The position numbers were made by a program, and so were the translations under genes. DNA of 64,000 nt, from contig ONKP01000003.1 of assembly GCA_900318405.1 (NCBI GenBank), positions 28,274-92,273 of the forward strand, given 5' to 3'. The notes under the pieces were generated by a model that saw only the letters and a program-made list of their open reading frames with translations, was not told where the DNA came from and ran no database searches. This document shows positions 25,806 through 34,915 of the stretch, one piece after another (within the stretch, counting starts at the first letter, position 1; every line of letters starts with the position of its first letter). This stretch comes from an uncultured Eubacteriales bacterium (GTDB lineage Bacteria > Bacillota > Clostridia > Lachnospirales > Lachnospiraceae).

Positions 25806-27734
25806 TCATACATCCAGTTCCGCATCCTTCGCGTGCTGGTAGATGAACTTCTTCCTCGGTGGCACATCGGTGCCCATGAGCACCTCAGTCACCTCCGAGG
25901 CCATTCTCGCATCCTCAATGCCCACGCGGCGCATCCGCCTCGTCTCCGGATTCAGCGTCGTATCCCAGAGCTGCTGCGGGTCCATCTCACCGAGACCTTT
26001 ATAGCGCTGCAGTGTAAATTTCTGTCCGGCATGCTTTTTTCTGTATTTTTCCAGAGCCTTGTCGTCATAGAGGTACTCGCTTTTGCCTCTGGCCGGGATC
26101 GTCTTGTACAGCGGCGGCATGGCGATGTACACATGCCCCTGATAGATCAGCTCAGGCATGAAGCGGTAAAAAAGCGTCAGCAACAGCGTCGCGATGTGCG
26201 CACCGTCGACATCGGCATCGGCCATAATGATGATCTTGTCATAGCGAAGCTTCGAGATATCAAAGTCGTTGCCGTAACCTTCGGAAAATCCGCATCCAAA
26301 CGCATTGATCATGCTCTTGATCTCCGCATTGGCCAGAACCTTGTCGATGGTCGCCTTCTCCACGTTCAGGATCTTACCCCGGATCGGAAAAATAGCCTGG
26401 TACATCCGATTTCGTCCCATCTTCGCGGAACCGCCGGCGGAATCTCCCTCGACGATGAAGATCTCACATTTGGACGGGTCTCTCGATTCGCAGTTGGAGA
26501 GCTTGCCATTGGCATCGAACGAATATTTCTGCTTCATGAGCATATTCGTCTTTGCTTTTTCCTCGGATCTCCGAATCTTCGCCGACCTCTCCGCGCACTC
26601 GAGGATTGTCTTCAGGGTGGGCAGGTTTCGGTCAAAATAACGCACGACCTCATCACCCGTGACCTTGGAGACGGCCTTGGCCGCATCCGGGTTATCGAGC
26701 TTGGTCTTCGTCTGTCCCTCGAAGCGGGGATCCGGATGCTTGATGGAAATGACGGCTGTCATGCCGTTTCTGATATCCGAACCCGTGAAATTCGGATCCT
26801 TTTCCTTCAGCACACCGATCTCACGCGCATAGCTGTTCATCACCTGCGTGAACTGCGTCTTGAAACCGGTGATATGCGTGCCGCCCTCGGCGTTGTAAAT
26901 GTTGTTGCAGAAGCCGAACACATTTTCCTGGAATGAACGGACATACTGAAAACAGATCTCCACGACGATGCCGTCTGACTCCCCCTTGAAGTAGACCGGA
27001 TCGTGAAGGACTTCTTCACTCTTATTGACCTCGCGGACAAACCCGATGATACCCTCCGGTTCATGGAAGGTGATCTTCTCGTCATTTCCGTCACGGAGAT
27101 CTTCATATTCGATCGTGAGCTCGGGATTCAGATACGCCGTCTCATGAAGCCGGCTCTTCAGGTCCTCTTCAGAAAATCTTGTCTTTTCAAAAATCTCACT
27201 GTCGGGCAGAAAATTGATCTCTGTTCCCGTTTCCTTTGTTTTTCCGATGACGGGAAGCAGTCCGTTTTTGTCCAGCTGCTGCACCGGCACGCCGCGCTCA
27301 TAGCTGTCGTGCCAGACACTGCCCTCTCGGGAGATCTTCACGTCCATATGCTCTGAGAGTGCATTGACGACGGAAGAACCCACGCCGTGCAGTCCGCCGG
27401 ACGTCTTGTAGGCGTTGTTGTCAAATTTGCCGCCCGCATGAAGCGTTGTCAGAACGACACGCTCCGCCGGCATGCCTGTCTCATGCATACCGACGGGGAT
27501 GCCACGTCCGTTATCCTTTACCGTGCAGGATCCGTCCGCCTCCAGCGTCACACGGATGGTCGTGCAGTAACCGGCCAGGTGCTCATCTACGGAGTTATCC
27601 ACAATCTCATAGATGAGGTGGTTCAGTCCTCTGCGGCCGGTACTGCCAATATACATGCCGGGACGCATCCGGACAGCCTCAAGGCCCTCGAGCACACGTA
27701 TGCTTTTTTCACTGTATTCGTTGCGATCTGCCAT
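25806..27734 (-). CDS. parE: Type IIA topoisomerase B subunit (ParE/GyrB family)
   Basis: 642 residues: GHKL ATPase domain (IVDNSVDEHLAGY, KDNGRGIPVGMH, GGLHGVGSSVVNAL), transducer, then TOPRIM with IVEGDSAGGSAKMGRN and the metal-binding ADADVDGAH. It powers strand passage with the neighbouring A subunit. Start 27734 is preceded by AAAGGA. Subunit naming follows the A partner, which lacks a gyrase box; a gyrase-like second set is the alternative. Confidence 0.82.
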   Translation of the reverse strand: MADRNEYSEKSIRVLEGLEAVRMRPGMYIGSTGRRGLNHLIYEIVDNSVDEHLAGYCTTIRVTLEADGSCTVKDNGRGIPVGMHETGMPAERVVLTTLHAGGKFDNNAYKTSGGLHGVGSSVVNALSEHMDVKISREGSVWHDSYERGVPVQQLDKNGLLPVIGKTKETGTEINFLPDSEIFEKTRFSEEDLKSRLHETAYLNPELTIEYEDLRDGNDEKITFHEPEGIIGFVREVNKSEEVLHDPVYFKGESDGIVVEICFQYVRSFQENVFGFCNNIYNAEGGTHITGFKTQFTQVMNSYAREIGVLKEKDPNFTGSDIRNGMTAVISIKHPDPRFEGQTKTKLDNPDAAKAVSKVTGDEVVRYFDRNLPTLKTILECAERSAKIRRSEEKAKTNMLMKQKYSFDANGKLSNCESRDPSKCEIFIVEGDSAGGSAKMGRNRMYQAIFPIRGKILNVEKATIDKVLANAEIKSMINAFGCGFSEGYGNDFDISKLRYDKIIIMADADVDGAHIATLLLTLFYRFMPELIYQGHVYIAMPPLYKTIPARGKSEYLYDDKALEKYRKKHAGQKFTLQRYKGLGEMDPQQLWDTTLNPETRRMRRVGIEDARMASEVTEVLMGTDVPPRKKFIYQHAKDAELDV

Positions 27735-27785
27735 AAATTGCTGATTCCTTTGCTTTTATATGAACTGCTATTTTAATGAACTGAT

Positions 27786-27815
27786 ATTCTATTACGAGCA
27801 CATCTGCGTTTGCAA
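27786..27815 (-). promoter_or_regulatory. Probable promoter of the parE-parC operon
   Basis: TTGCAA (27815-27810), 18 bases, TAGAAT (27791-27786) on the minus strand, about 50 bases before the parE start. Confidence 0.6.
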
Positions 27816-27942
27816 AGCATATTTCAATGCAATTAGCTCACTGTGTTTTCTCTTCACTCGCATGCGCTTATTTGCAGCCTTCCGACCACAGGTCAGCAGA
27901 TCATCTGCAGAAGCCAAAAAGCAGATGCACGTACAATAATGG

Positions 27943-28599
27943 TCAGGGTCCATAGAACGGATCATCCATCAGTTCGCGGAAGGATCGAATGCAACGGTCC
28001 GCTTCCGTCTGAATTTCCTGCGTGCGTTCAGCACCAGGATTACAAATGCCAACCGTCGTAAAGCCTCCGGCGTTCGCTCCGCGGATTCCCTCGATGATAT
28101 CTTCGTACACGACACACTCTGCCGGGCTGACGCCCAGATCAGCAGCCGCTTTCAGGTAGATATCCGGTGAGCCTTTGTCGTTTTTCACTTCATTGGCCAG
28201 CACCACTCTGTCCATCAGCGGCAGAATGCCGGTTCTCTTCAGTGCCGGATAAACGAGTTCTCTGTCAGATGCCGTTGCGACAGCCATTTTTACACCGGCA
28301 TCGTGCAGTGCCGATACATATTCATATACGCCATCCTTCAGCGGAAGTGTGTGGCTGTACGCATCGATGGCCATATCGATCCACTCCTGCACCAGATCCT
28401 CAGGCTTCTCCTTCAGGTGAAACCTTTTGATCGTGTAAACCGCGATGTCGTAGGAGCGCATTTTGTTCACGGCCTCCCGGTAGTCGTCCGGGAGCGGGAT
28501 GCCCCTCGCCGCCAGAAAATCGACATCGATCTGGTCCCACACATGCATCGAATCCAGAAGCGTACCGTCCATATCAAAAACTGCGCCTTTGAATTTCAT
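27943..28599 (-). CDS. HAD-family hydrolase (beta-phosphoglucomutase-like)
   Basis: 218 residues. HAD motif I FDMDGTLLDSM with the nucleophile Asp, motif II VATASDR, the Lys region and motif III VVYEDIIEGIRGANAG. The cap domain is the alpha-helical type found in phosphoglycolate phosphatases and beta-phosphoglucomutases. Substrate unknown. The ATG at 28599 has GGGAG nearby and gives a standard HAD N-terminus. Located upstream (left) of tRNA-Glu; about 150 bases in front of it hold repeat C1. Confidence 0.85.
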   Translation of the reverse strand: MKFKGAVFDMDGTLLDSMHVWDQIDVDFLAARGIPLPDDYREAVNKMRSYDIAVYTIKRFHLKEKPEDLVQEWIDMAIDAYSHTLPLKDGVYEYVSALHDAGVKMAVATASDRELVYPALKRTGILPLMDRVVLANEVKNDKGSPDIYLKAAADLGVSPAECVVYEDIIEGIRGANAGGFTTVGICNPGAERTQEIQTEADRCIRSFRELMDDPFYGP

Positions 28600-28661
28600 G
28601 CAGCTCTCCCTTCTTCGATGTGCCTTGATAGAATAACCTCCATATTTCAAGCAGCGCCGGA

Positions 28662-28721
28662 TACTGTATTAAGCCCGACTGCTCCATCGCTGCGCGATTC
28701 CTGCAGTCGGCAGATACAGTA
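28662..28721. repeat. Palindromic repeat, family C, copy 1 (C1)
   Basis: A 60-bp palindrome with outer arms TACTGTAT / ATACAGTA and inner arms CCGACTGC / GCAGTCGG around CATCGCTGCGCGATTC. It starts right at the T run of the tRNA-Glu terminator. A second copy with about 85 percent identity lies at 31943-32002, also next to a terminator. Confidence 0.8.
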
Positions 28722-28752
28722 AAAGGCATTCCCCACTGATGAGGAATGCCTT
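28721..28752 (-). terminator. Intrinsic terminator of tRNA-Glu
   Basis: AAGGCATTCC and GGAATGCCTT pair on the minus strand, then TTAC follows; the stem starts five bases behind the tRNA. Confidence 0.8.
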
Positions 28753-28756
28753 CACG

Positions 28757-28828
28757 CAGTTGGTATGGGAATCGAACCCATGTTTTCGCCGTGAGAGGGC
28801 GACGTCTTAGCCGCTTGACCAACCAACC
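28757..28828 (-). tRNA. tRNA-Glu (anticodon CTC)
   Basis: Minus-strand cloverleaf. Acceptor GGTTGGT pairs with ACCAACT (G-U at the first pair). The D arm is GTCAAGCGGCTAAGAC, the anticodon stem TCGCC/GGCGA carries loop CTCTCAC, and the T loop is TTCGATT. Discriminator G as in other tRNA-Glu; no encoded CCA. Confidence 0.93.
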
Positions 28829-28835
28829 GCTGACT

Positions 28836-28864
28836 ATAGTATCAAACACGTAATAAAAAAGCAA
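28836..28864 (-). promoter_or_regulatory. Promoter of tRNA-Glu
   Basis: TTGCTT (28864-28859), 17 bases, TACTAT (28841-28836) on the minus strand. Confidence 0.7.
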
Positions 28865-28927
28865 GCCCTTTTTTTATTTTTTTCAAAAAGTCTTTCGGAA
28901 GCGTGGTTACTGTTCGCTCTTTGTCTT

Positions 28928-28970
28928 CCACGGAACCCATGGCTATTGCAGTGTCTGAACTGTACCAATA
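28928..28970. repeat. Dispersed repeat, family A, short copy (A3)
   Basis: Contains CCACGGAAC, then TTGCAGTGTCTGAACTGTA, matching the outer arm of element A1 (GCAGTGTCTGAATTGTAA) with rearranged centre. It lies just behind the phosphoglucomutase stop codon. Confidence 0.55.
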
Positions 28971-28972
28971 AG

Positions 28973-30661
28973 TCACGAGAGTTGCGCTATTACGGTCTTT
29001 TCCAGCAGTTCCGCGCTCTGCAGGGCTGCCTCCCTGCTTCCGGCCTTAGTATAAAAATAGAATTTCAGCTTTGGCTCTGTTCCGGACGGCCGCATGGCAA
29101 ACCAGTCACCGTTCTCCATACGGAATTTCAGCACATTGGACGCCGGTATATCCTGCCATCCGTGCAGATAATCAGTTGCATCCGCAACCTTCCAGGTGCC
29201 AAAATGATCTGGCTTCTCATCTCTCGCCTTCTGCATGATAGACGCAATTTCTTCCGCACCTGCCTGTCCCGTCCGCACGAGGGAAAACTGACGCTCCGCG
29301 AAACAGCCGTATTTGCTGTAGAGCGCATCCAGCGCGTCCGTCAGCGTCAGGCCTTTTTTCTTATAAAAAGCCGCCATCTCCATCATCAGAAGTCCTGCAC
29401 AGATGCCGTCCTTGTCTCTTACTTTCTCACCGGGTGCGCAGCCGATACTCTCCTCATAGGCGAAGAAATACCGGTATCCTTCTTTTTCAATGCGCGGAAT
29501 GACGCCGCAGATATTTTTGAATCCTGTCAATGCCTCAAATACATGGATCCCGTAGGCGTCACAGATGGTCCTGCCCATATCGCCGGTCACGATCGACTTG
29601 ATCATGGCACCATTATTCGGAAGTGTACCAGCTTCTTTCTGGCTCTCAGCCATATAGGCGATCAGCATGGCACCCGTCTGATTGCCGTTCAGAGGATAAA
29701 ATCCGTCCCGGCCATCCGGAAGTTCGACGGCCATGCGGTCGCTGTCCGGATCCGTGGCAATGAGAAGATCCGCATGGAGCTCATGTCCAAGTTTCTCTGC
29801 CAGTGCAAAGCCCTTCGGATCCTCCGGATTGGGATAGCCCACGGTCGTAAAATCCGGGTCCGGATCCTTCTGCTCCGGCACGATATGGAAATCCGTATAG
29901 CCCATCTCCCGCGCCACCGTCTCCAGCGGAATGCTTCCCGCACCGTTTAGAGGCGTGTAGACTACGGTCACCGATTTATCGAGCTGGTCATCCGGCCGCT
30001 GCCGCATGCCTTCCACGTAGTCCAGATACTTCCGGTCCATCTCTTCACCGATGCAGCTGATCAGTCCCTTCTGTATTCCCTCTGCGAGCGGCACCCGCGG
30101 AAAGCTGTCGAAGAGATCCAGCGAACGGATCTCCCTGATCATGCCATCGGAGACTGCACCCGAAATCTGTGCGCCGTCTTCCTGATACACCTTGTATCCG
30201 TTATATTCCTTCGGATTATGGCTGGCCGTCATGTTGATGCCGGAAATCGCGTGAAGATCCCTCACGGCAAAGGAAAGCTCCGGCGTCGGCCGCATGGACG
30301 GGAAGAGCCAGACCGCGATTCCGTTGCCGGCAAGGATTTCCGCTGCCAGCTCCGAATACTCACGGGAGTGGTATCTGCAGTCATAGGCAATTGCCACACC
30401 GCGATGCAGATCTCCGCCGGATTTCTTCAGATAGTTGGCGATTCCCTGCGTCGCCCTTCCGACGGTGAGCGGATTCATGCGGTTTGTGCCCGCGCCGCAG
30501 ATGCCTCTCAGTCCCGCTGTTCCGAATTCTATCTCCTGATAAAAGCGATCATTGATCTCCTGCTGATTACCTCTGATCGACAGCAGTTCTTTCCGCATGG
30601 GATCGTCCTGCGGAAGCCTGTCCAGCCAGAGCTGATATCGTTCTTCTGCATTCATAGCCAT
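28973..30661 (-). CDS. Phospho-sugar mutase (phosphoglucomutase / phosphomannomutase)
   Basis: Interconverts hexose 1- and 6-phosphates through a phosphoserine. 562 residues, four alpha-D-phosphohexomutase domains. The phosphoserine loop is MTASHNPKEYNGYK (~147), the metal loop TDPDSDRMAV (~308), the sugar loop EESIGC and the phosphate loop MRPSGTEPKLKFY near the end. Length and motif context match the clostridial phosphoglucomutase group (PgcA-like). ATG at 30661 has AAGG about nine bases upstream. Single gene; neighbours give no pathway hint. Confidence 0.93.
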   Translation of the reverse strand: MAMNAEERYQLWLDRLPQDDPMRKELLSIRGNQQEINDRFYQEIEFGTAGLRGICGAGTNRMNPLTVGRATQGIANYLKKSGGDLHRGVAIAYDCRYHSREYSELAAEILAGNGIAVWLFPSMRPTPELSFAVRDLHAISGINMTASHNPKEYNGYKVYQEDGAQISGAVSDGMIREIRSLDLFDSFPRVPLAEGIQKGLISCIGEEMDRKYLDYVEGMRQRPDDQLDKSVTVVYTPLNGAGSIPLETVAREMGYTDFHIVPEQKDPDPDFTTVGYPNPEDPKGFALAEKLGHELHADLLIATDPDSDRMAVELPDGRDGFYPLNGNQTGAMLIAYMAESQKEAGTLPNNGAMIKSIVTGDMGRTICDAYGIHVFEALTGFKNICGVIPRIEKEGYRYFFAYEESIGCAPGEKVRDKDGICAGLLMMEMAAFYKKKGLTLTDALDALYSKYGCFAERQFSLVRTGQAGAEEIASIMQKARDEKPDHFGTWKVADATDYLHGWQDIPASNVLKFRMENGDWFAMRPSGTEPKLKFYFYTKAGSREAALQSAELLEKTVIAQLS

Positions 30662-30778
30662 CTATATTTCCTTACACCTTTTCCTGCATATCGTTCCTGA
30701 AGATCCGCATTTGAACAATCTATGGAACAACTGGCTGCCTTTTACAAAAAGCGCTGGCAATAATCCGGATCAGGGATG

Positions 30779-31744
30779 TTACTTCTTTGTATAATCATAG
30801 AATCCCTTGCCGCTGTTGACACCGCCTTCGCCCCTGTCGAGTTTCTCCTTCAGCATTACGCTGATTTTGTGTGCAACGGAGTTTTCATCCTGTGCCTCGG
30901 GTTTCATGGAAACAATATCATAGCAGGTCTTCAATCCTACAATATCCATGATCTGGAACGGTCCGGCCGGCGCACTGGTGGCAAGCTTCCACGTGAGATC
31001 GATGGTCTCGGGATCAGCCACACCCTTCGCCCAGAGCATCTCCGCCGATTCCAGGAAAGGCACCAGCATGGAATTCAGGATGTAACCGGGCTGCTCCTTG
31101 TGAAGAACGAGCGGAATCATATGGATATCCCTTGCAAAAGCAATGACCTGATGAATGGTTTCCTGCGATGTGCCAGGATGTCCCATGATCTCCGCTGTAT
31201 TGGACTTCCATATCTCGTTGGCAAAATGCAGGGAACAGAACTTCTCCGGCCGTCCGGTATACTGAGCAAACATGCTGGGAAGAAGCGTCGACGAATTTGT
31301 GCAGAGTATGGTTTTCTCCGGCATGAGATCCTTCATCCGGGTAAAAATATCGATCTTCTGCTTCGGGTTTTCTGTCATCGCTTCGATAACGATATCCGCA
31401 TCTTTCAGGGCTTCTGCAAGATCCAGCGTGATGTGCAGGAGATCCTTCTGATTTTTCGTCCAGGCCGCCTTCAGTTCATCGATGATTTCAGGCGTAGCCG
31501 ATTTCCAGTCAGTAACAAGTCCCCTGGGATAGAGATAGGCACCCATGGGATTGCCGATCAGTGCCTTCGCCTGATCCAGGGCCTGCGTCATTGCTGCGCT
31601 GTAATGATCAATTTTCGGCTGTGTTCTGCCGATCGAGCCCTCACTGCGCAGCCAGAATGTCACATGATGGCCTGTATAAGCGCACATCAAACCTATCTGT
31701 GTACCAAGAACGCCGCCTCCGATAATCGTTACATTAGAGAACAT
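30779..31744 (-). CDS. 3-hydroxyacyl-CoA dehydrogenase family protein
   Basis: 321 residues. N-terminal NAD-binding GGGVLGTQIGLMCAYTGH, the CTNSSTLLPS segment with the active-site Ser, the His/Glu region SLHFANEIW and a C-terminal dimerisation domain ending GVNSGKGFYDY. Members oxidise 3-hydroxyacyl-CoA, for example 3-hydroxybutyryl-CoA in butyrate formation. No other butyrate gene is nearby, so the substrate is open. AAAGGAGG precedes the ATG. Its leader carries an 11-base inverted repeat (31808-31850). Confidence 0.88.
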   Translation of the reverse strand: MFSNVTIIGGGVLGTQIGLMCAYTGHHVTFWLRSEGSIGRTQPKIDHYSAAMTQALDQAKALIGNPMGAYLYPRGLVTDWKSATPEIIDELKAAWTKNQKDLLHITLDLAEALKDADIVIEAMTENPKQKIDIFTRMKDLMPEKTILCTNSSTLLPSMFAQYTGRPEKFCSLHFANEIWKSNTAEIMGHPGTSQETIHQVIAFARDIHMIPLVLHKEQPGYILNSMLVPFLESAEMLWAKGVADPETIDLTWKLATSAPAGPFQIMDIVGLKTCYDIVSMKPEAQDENSVAHKISVMLKEKLDRGEGGVNSGKGFYDYTKK

Positions 31745-31807
31745 AATAAACCTCCTTTACTTATAGCATATGACAGCCAAATACCTTGCCTTCTCCGCGT
31801 GTTCTTC

Positions 31808-31850
31808 CATATAAGCGCTGATATTTTCTGACTTTGCCGGCGCTTATATG
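31808..31850 (-). promoter_or_regulatory. Inverted repeat in the leader of the hydroxyacyl-CoA dehydrogenase gene
   Basis: Perfect 11-base arms CATATAAGCGC and GCGCTTATATG separated by 21 bases, about 65 bases upstream of the start codon. It could be an operator or an mRNA hairpin; no known regulator is recognised. Confidence 0.5.
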
Positions 31851-31942
31851 AAATATTCTAACATATTGTTGCCACCATGTCGGCTGTGAAATAAAATTTA
31901 TCCCGTCTGATCCCCTGCCTCAGGTGACGTCTGATACCTGCA

Positions 31943-32002
31943 GCACTGTATTCAGCCCGACTGCTCCATCGCTAAGCGATTCCCGCAGTCGGCATATACA
32001 GC
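31943..32002. repeat. Palindromic repeat, family C, copy 2 (C2)
   Basis: Same 60-bp palindrome as C1 (ACTGTATTCAGCCCGACTGC, then GCTAAGCGATTCCCGCAGTC). It begins at the T run of the DUF4317 gene terminator. Confidence 0.8.
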
Positions 32003-32039
32003 AAAAAATGCAGACAGATGTTCAATGTCTGCCTGCATT
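32003..32039 (-). terminator. Intrinsic terminator of the DUF4317 gene
   Basis: ATGCAGGCAGACA and TGTCTGCAT arms followed by six T on the minus strand, 13 bases behind the stop codon. Confidence 0.85.
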
Positions 32040-32051
32040 GGTGTACGATTA

Positions 32052-33221
32052 TCAAATTTCCCCGGGTTCAGGAGCATCATCCGCGCGTCTTTCTCCCGCC
32101 GACGCCCGTATCCTGATGCCGTTGACCGTCACATTATCCGTCACCGGAATCAGCAGATATTCCACGCCGTCGATGACCCTTGTCTCGATCAGATCCGTCC
32201 GCGTCGGATCGACAGCGATCTTGACATCATCCGATGCGACGGTGAACTTCCGCGTGCTCGCAAGGTTTGAGGCGAGCAGCGCGCCATCCTCACCCGCTTC
32301 CTCATCGTACGCCTGCTCAAAATGCGCGATCTGGTCCGCATCAGCCCCGCAGCTCTGCACAAAACGCAGACACTCCTGCTTGTCGAGCGGTGTCGGTTCG
32401 GGCTCTTCTTTTTTGCCCTCCAGGAGCGCATTCAGATTTTGATGCACCGTCTTCGCGACCTCGAAGTCACAGCTGTCACTGAAGGTTTCCTCGATGATCG
32501 CATCAAAGGTCTTCTTCTGCGTCCCGGCTGTCATCGGCACATCAATGCCGAGAAGATCCTCCGTAATCTCCGGGTGCAGGATCTCGGGATTTTTCGCATA
32601 ATACAGCACATTGTGAATATCCGTATTTCTGTCATTAAACGCCGGAAAAACAAAGCCGACTTCCGGCATCTGTACCATCCAGTCCTGGATGCTGTCGCGG
32701 AAGTGATTCAGCGTGGCGTCATACACGAGACCGGGCTTGGAAAGTGCAACGGGGCAGATGGCGCAGAGAAGGAAATTATAAACGTATTCCGATGCGTCAT
32801 CCATCTGCATGCCATCGGAAGCCTTTCCGGGTACATCGTAAGAGCCGAACGCAAGAAGGATCAGATAATTTTCCGCATCCAGATAGGTACTGATCACGCT
32901 GTCGTAAAAATCTTCCAGCAGCTCATCATCCTTGAGCTCAGAATCACGAAGTGCCAGCAGCTTCGCCTGTCTGCCTCCCTCAGCCTCTTCGGCGAGAGGA
33001 AATTCCAGATTCAGCAGATTTTTTCCCACCTGTCCTGACGTAGCCTTGCGAAGCAGATCCGAATACTTGTGGACCTCTTCCTCCGGCAGGGAGAGAAAAG
33101 CCTCCTTCATCTCAGAGATTTTCTGCTTGTGCCCATCCACGTAGCATCCGCAGATTCTCTGCAGACAGGTATCCTCGGGCTTCAGCTGTTTACGGATTTC
33201 TGTAACTTCCTTCTTGTTCAT
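32052..33221 (-). CDS. DUF4317 family protein
   Basis: 389 residues, predicted soluble and acidic, no signal peptide. The N-terminus MNKKEVTEIRKQLKPEDTC and the FGSYDVPGK and CPVALSKPGL segments match a Clostridia-restricted family of unknown function (DUF4317). No enzymatic motif is visible. AGGAG lies seven bases before the ATG. About 150 bases separate it from ridA, its downstream-coordinate neighbour, with nothing recognised in the gap. Confidence 0.82.
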   Translation of the reverse strand: MNKKEVTEIRKQLKPEDTCLQRICGCYVDGHKQKISEMKEAFLSLPEEEVHKYSDLLRKATSGQVGKNLLNLEFPLAEEAEGGRQAKLLALRDSELKDDELLEDFYDSVISTYLDAENYLILLAFGSYDVPGKASDGMQMDDASEYVYNFLLCAICPVALSKPGLVYDATLNHFRDSIQDWMVQMPEVGFVFPAFNDRNTDIHNVLYYAKNPEILHPEITEDLLGIDVPMTAGTQKKTFDAIIEETFSDSCDFEVAKTVHQNLNALLEGKKEEPEPTPLDKQECLRFVQSCGADADQIAHFEQAYDEEAGEDGALLASNLASTRKFTVASDDVKIAVDPTRTDLIETRVIDGVEYLLIPVTDNVTVNGIRIRASAGERRADDAPEPGEI

Positions 33222-33369
33222 CAGTCAACTCCTGCTCTGTTCCACGACACACAAACATCGTCTGTATTTCTCGTATGTGCACAGCACTCAGCTGCCGGCT
33301 GCATGGCTCAGTTTTCCGCTGCGTTTCACGGTCACCATGCAGCCAGTCTCTGTCTCATCATCAGCACTT

Positions 33370-33759
33370 TCAGTCGTCTACGACTGCGATAGCCTCAATC
33401 TCCACGCGCGCGCCCTTCGGAATCGCCGCTGCCTGGAAAGCAGATCTGGCCGGATACGGCTCCTGGAAAAATTCAGCATAAACCTCGTTCATTGCTGTAA
33501 AATCAGCAATATCGGCGAGCAGTACCGTCGTCTTGACCACGTGGCTCATATCCGTCCCCGCCTCTTTCAGGATGTTCCGGATATTCGTAAGGCTCTGTCT
33601 CGTCTGCGTGGCGATATCCTCACCTGCAAACTTACCGGTCGCCGGGTCGATCGGGATCTGCCCTGACACATAGATCGTCTTCCCTGAAGCCTTGATTCCC
33701 TGTGAATAAGGGCCAACCGCTGCCGGTGCATTTTCTGTGTGAATCGCTTTTGTACTCAT
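33370..33759 (-). CDS. ridA: RidA family enamine/imine deaminase
   Basis: 129 residues. Hydrolyses reactive 2-aminoacrylate-type enamines formed by PLP enzymes. The family signatures GPYSQGIKA near the start, VSGQIPIDP and the catalytic-Arg segment PKGARVEIEAIAV at the C-terminus are intact. ATG at 33759 with AGGAGG. The ~200 bases upstream hold two diverged ~50-base direct repeats (near 33841-33890 and 33905-33955) but no gene. Confidence 0.95.
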   Translation of the reverse strand: MSTKAIHTENAPAAVGPYSQGIKASGKTIYVSGQIPIDPATGKFAGEDIATQTRQSLTNIRNILKEAGTDMSHVVKTTVLLADIADFTAMNEVYAEFFQEPYPARSAFQAAAIPKGARVEIEAIAVVDD

Positions 33760-33956
33760 TTCGGATCCTCCTGTTATTTTGCGTTCTCTATCACTGTATA
33801 CACTTTAACTCTCTGTACACCTGTTAACCACAACAATCTCTTATCATTCCTGTCACTGTGAACAGCTTACCCGAGTATATACAACCTGTATTACTACTTG
33901 CGTTTACTTCATTGTCTCCACCGCGAACAACTGATTCGAGTGTACACAAAGCATAC

Positions 33957-34835
33957 TCACGCTGCAAAAACCATGATCATCGTTCCCGTAATGATCAGGA
34001 CCAGTCCCGCAAACGACTTCCGCGTTAATTTTTCTCCGAAGACGATCCTGGAAAAAATAATGGAAACGACAATACTCAGCTTGTCGATCGGAACGACCAC
34101 GCTGGCCGGTCCGGTCTGAAGCGCCCGGTAATAGCAAAGCCATGACGCTCCCGTAGCGACACCGGAAAGGCAGATAAACGCCATCTCGCCATGGGGAATG
34201 CCGCGCACTTTCTTCGTCTTGCCCGTGACAAGGACCATCATCCAGGCCATCACGAGCACAACGCAGGTCCGGATTGCCGTCCCCAGATTGGACGGGACAT
34301 CTTCAATGCCGATCTTTCCGAGGATAGACGTCAGGCTGGCAAAAATCGCCGAACCGAAGGCGTAGAACATCCACCCGTGACCAGATTTACCCGGCGTTTT
34401 CTCCTTATCCTCAGTTTTCTTCTTCTCGATCATCAGGAAGGTTCCAACGCCGATCAGGACGACGCCCGCCCCTTTTGCCCAGCTGACGGGTTCCCCGAGA
34501 AAAATAAAGGCAAGAATAATTGTCAGAATTGTACTGGATTTATCGATCGGCACAACCTTGTTGACTTCGCCGATCTGCAGCGCATGAAAATAGCACAGCC
34601 ACGAAAAGCCTGTGGCAAGTCCCGACAGGATCAGGAAGACCCAGGTCTTATCGCTGATCGATGACGGTGCACTCATCTGACCGGTCACCAGAACCATCAG
34701 CCAGGAAAAAGCAAGAACAATAATCGTTCGAACTGCCGTTGCTACGGTAGAATCTGTTTTTCTGATACCACATTTGGCCAGAATCGCCGTGATTCCCGCA
34801 AAAAATGCAGAACCAAAAGCAAACGCAATCCACAT
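33957..34835 (-). CDS. EamA/DMT-family transporter
   Basis: 292 residues, ten predicted membrane helices in two homologous halves. The internal duplication is plain in LSGLATGFSWLCYFHALQ versus LSGVATGASWLCYYRALQ, each followed by a VVPIDK motif. Drug/metabolite transporters of this kind export amino acids or small metabolites; substrate unknown. A charged loop (KKKTEDKEKTPGKSG) joins the halves. GGGG precedes the ATG. Single gene. Confidence 0.88.
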   Translation of the reverse strand: MWIAFAFGSAFFAGITAILAKCGIRKTDSTVATAVRTIIVLAFSWLMVLVTGQMSAPSSISDKTWVFLILSGLATGFSWLCYFHALQIGEVNKVVPIDKSSTILTIILAFIFLGEPVSWAKGAGVVLIGVGTFLMIEKKKTEDKEKTPGKSGHGWMFYAFGSAIFASLTSILGKIGIEDVPSNLGTAIRTCVVLVMAWMMVLVTGKTKKVRGIPHGEMAFICLSGVATGASWLCYYRALQTGPASVVVPIDKLSIVVSIIFSRIVFGEKLTRKSFAGLVLIITGTMIMVFAA

Positions 34836-34915
34836 TGCTGTATCCCCCTACTCTTTTGTCAGCCGGGCTGTTGTATCTGAGCAGTTCGGGCAAGCTGAAA
34901 TTTCTTCATTACCCA

